A stretch of 64,000 nt of DNA, from assembly GCF_000018285.1 (NCBI RefSeq), contig NC_009901.1:4711001-4775000 (forward strand), read 5' to 3'. Position numbers and translations under genes: made by a program. Positions 62,308-64,000 of this stretch are shown here, piece by piece. Under the pieces are notes generated by a model. That model had not been told where the DNA came from and did not search any database. It saw only the letters and a list, made by a program, of their open reading frames with translations. Position 1 is the first letter of the stretch. The number at the start of each line of letters is the position of its first letter. Source of the DNA: Shewanella pealeana ATCC 700345. GTDB taxonomy: Bacteria > Pseudomonadota > Gammaproteobacteria > Enterobacterales > Shewanellaceae.

Positions 62308-63465
62308 ATGTACAGCTTCGATTATTACAACCCAACTCATATCTGTTTCGGTGAAGGCAAGATTGCCGAACTCGATAACTTAGTCCCACCGGACGCAAAA
62401 GTCTTAGTGCTTTTTGGCGGCAACAGCGCCAGAAGCACAGGCACACTCGACGAGGTAAAAGCTGCGCTTAAGCAACGTAATGTCGTGGAATTTGGTGGAA
62501 TCGAGGCGAATCCGACCTACGAAACCTTGATGCAAGCGGTCGAGGTGGTAAAACAGCAAAATATCGACTTTCTACTAGCTGTCGGTGGCGGCTCGGTTAT
62601 CGATGGCACTAAGTTTGTCGCGGCGGCTACGCTCTTTGAAGGCGAGCCATGGGATATCCTATTAAGCTGGGGTGCAAACGTCACCCAGGCGATGCCCTTC
62701 GGTACAGTATTAACCTTGCCTGCTACCGGCTCAGAGATGAACAGTGCCAGCGTCGTCACTCGTAAATCGTTACAGGCAAAACTGTCTTTTATGAGTAACC
62801 ATGTCTTTCCAAAATTCTCAGTATTGGATCCAAGCAAAACCTTCACCTTACCTGAGCGTCAAGTGGCTAACGGCGTAGTCGATGCCTTTATCCATATTAC
62901 AGAGCAATATCTAAACTACCCAGTTAATGCACCAGTGCAAGACAGATTTGCCGAAGGCCTACTGCAAACATTAATCGAGTTAGGGCCAAAAGCTTTAAGC
63001 GAGCCAAAAGATTTCGACGTGCGCGCAAACCTTATGTGGGTGGCGGCCATGGCACTGAGTGGCGTAATCGGTAAAGGAGTACCACACGACTGGGCAACGC
63101 ATATGATAGGCCATGAGATCACCGTGCTTTATGGTGTCGACCATGCCCGAACTATTGCAATGATTTTGCCTGGCATGCTCGATGTACGCCGTGAGGGTAA
63201 GCAAGAGAAGCTATTGCAATATGCCGATCGCGTCTGGGGCATTAACCAGGGTAGCAAGGATGAGATCATCGATGAAGCTATCGAAAAGACCCGTGAATTT
63301 TTCGAGGCCATGGGGATCAAGACACGCTTATCGGATTACGATTTAGATAGCAGCAGTATCAATGAGATAATTAATAAACTTGAAGCCCACGGCATGACAG
63401 CACTGGGTGAAAAGCAAGATGTCGATCTTGCCATGAGCCGTAAAATTTTAGAACGTAACCTATAA
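62308..63465 (+). CDS. yqhD: Iron-containing (YqhD-like) NADPH-dependent alcohol/aldehyde dehydrogenase
   Basis: 385 residues, near E. coli YqhD (387). The NADPH motif is AVGGGSVIDGTKFVAAA, in which the Gly-Gly-Gly-Ser turn binds the pyrophosphate. Metal ligands come from DAFIHITEQY (Asp, His) and the GHE...DHAR region (two His). It reduces toxic aldehydes such as those from lipid peroxidation to alcohols. CAGGAAAG is the ribosome site. A DJ-1/PfpI protein gene follows about 100 nt later, which fits a shared aldehyde or glyoxal detoxification role. Confidence 0.92.
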   Translation: MYSFDYYNPTHICFGEGKIAELDNLVPPDAKVLVLFGGNSARSTGTLDEVKAALKQRNVVEFGGIEANPTYETLMQAVEVVKQQNIDFLLAVGGGSVIDGTKFVAAATLFEGEPWDILLSWGANVTQAMPFGTVLTLPATGSEMNSASVVTRKSLQAKLSFMSNHVFPKFSVLDPSKTFTLPERQVANGVVDAFIHITEQYLNYPVNAPVQDRFAEGLLQTLIELGPKALSEPKDFDVRANLMWVAAMALSGVIGKGVPHDWATHMIGHEITVLYGVDHARTIAMILPGMLDVRREGKQEKLLQYADRVWGINQGSKDEIIDEAIEKTREFFEAMGIKTRLSDYDLDSSSINEIINKLEAHGMTALGEKQDVDLAMSRKILERNL

Positions 63466-63569
63466 ATCTACATTATCACCAAGATAAAAACTGTATAAGA
63501 GACCTCAGCTAGCTAACCGGTGTATCTCGCTTGTTAGCTGGCAAATCAACAGATAAAAAGGACAACAAT

Positions 63570-64000
63570 ATGAACGTATTAATGGTACTGACTTCACATG
63601 ACAAACTTGGCGACACAGGCCTAAAAACTGGCTTTTGGCTCGAAGAGTTCGCCAGTCCTTTTTATCGCTTTAAAGACTGTGGCTTTACTATCACGCTAGC
63701 CTCTCCTGCTGGCGGCCAACCACCGCTAGATCCAAGCAGTGAACAGCCGGACTTCCAAACTGCTGCCACCGAACGCTTTAATCAAGATGGACAAGCCAAG
63801 CAACAACTGGCAACAACCAAAGTCTTGGCAGAAATAAACCAAGCCGATTACGACGCTATCTTCTATCCTGGTGGTCATGGGCCGCTCTGGGATCTCACTA
63901 ATGATGTCCACTCTATCGCATTAATAGAAGCCTTCTACCAAGCACAAAAGCCTGTGGGGCTTGTTTGCCACGCACCTGGGGCGCTTAAAAATGTCAAAGC
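63570..64000 (+). CDS. DJ-1/PfpI-family protein (3' end outside window)
   Basis: 143 complete codons up to the right edge, starting ATG 63570 with AAAAGGAC as ribosome site. The nucleophile elbow LVCHAPGAL carries the conserved cysteine at about residue 133. FYPGGHGPLWDL and GFWLEEFASPFYRFK are typical of the Hsp31-like branch (type 1 glutamine amidotransferase fold). Members act as glyoxalases/deglycases or chaperones for carbonyl stress. The frame continues beyond the window. Location after the YqhD-like gene suggests a shared carbonyl stress function. Confidence 0.88.
   Translation, partial: MNVLMVLTSHDKLGDTGLKTGFWLEEFASPFYRFKDCGFTITLASPAGGQPPLDPSSEQPDFQTAATERFNQDGQAKQQLATTKVLAEINQADYDAIFYPGGHGPLWDLTNDVHSIALIEAFYQAQKPVGLVCHAPGALKNVK

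Overview
The window looks like chromosome of a marine gammaproteobacterium, most likely Shewanella. This is inferred from gene content and order: gmk-rpoZ-spoT-ridA-trmH...recG, typA next to glnA, a kynureninase-like gene paired with a DUF1864/PrnB-family gene, small Shewanella-type lipoproteins (DUF2959, DUF3014), and moderate GC. I saw no rRNA, tRNA, insertion sequence, prophage or CRISPR array.

Layout. 1-3.7 kb (-): the 5' part of a very large secreted DUF11-repeat surface protein, cut by the left edge. 4.2-7.6 kb (-): a PLP decarboxylase, a small membrane protein and an amidohydrolase; a perfect 12-bp palindrome lies upstream of both enzyme genes. 7.8-11.8 kb: a SRAP (YedK) protein, then a sugar-kinase-like phosphotransferase, a sugar-1-phosphate nucleotidyltransferase and a membrane protein. 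12.1-22.9 kb (+): housekeeping block gmk, rpoZ, spoT, ridA, trmH, an acyl-CoA synthetase, a CaCA antiporter, recG and a DUF3014 protein, most units ending in clear intrinsic terminators.

23.1-40.2 kb (+): an 18-gene aryl polyene (APE) pigment operon in which almost all junctions overlap. It encodes a type II ketosynthase/chain-length-factor pair, a second ketosynthase, two ACPs, ketoreductase, two dehydratase subunits, aryl-activating ligase, acyl- and glycosyl/acyltransferases, thioesterase, LolA-like carrier, MMPL exporter and lipoprotein. Two further enzymes are built in: an MIO-type aromatic amino acid ammonia-lyase, which could supply the aryl starter, and a halogenase-like flavoprotein.

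40.2-50.5 kb: rhodanese; a yihY-pip-lipoprotein-dtd-yiiD-like block (-); small membrane/lipoproteins; a NapH-like Fe-S membrane protein; pdxY; and a DsbI-type thiol oxidoreductase fused to a propeller-like domain, preceded by an unlisted 55-aa membrane protein. Three copies of a CCTAGG-rich mosaic repeat lie here, each starting directly after a stop codon and oriented like the gene it follows.

51.2-64 kb: typA; glnA with NtrC and sigma-54 sites; a dicarboxylate/amino acid symporter; a small membrane protein with a membrane-anchored XRE regulator; a Ycf48-like propeller; a kynureninase-like enzyme plus an IDO-superfamily (DUF1864/PrnB) protein divergent from an Lrp regulator; a YqhD-like dehydrogenase; and a DJ-1/PfpI protein cut by the right edge.

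Most worth following up: the lyase- and flavoprotein-containing APE operon, the DUF1864/kynureninase/Lrp unit, the stop-codon-linked repeats, and the palindrome shared by the decarboxylase and amidohydrolase genes.
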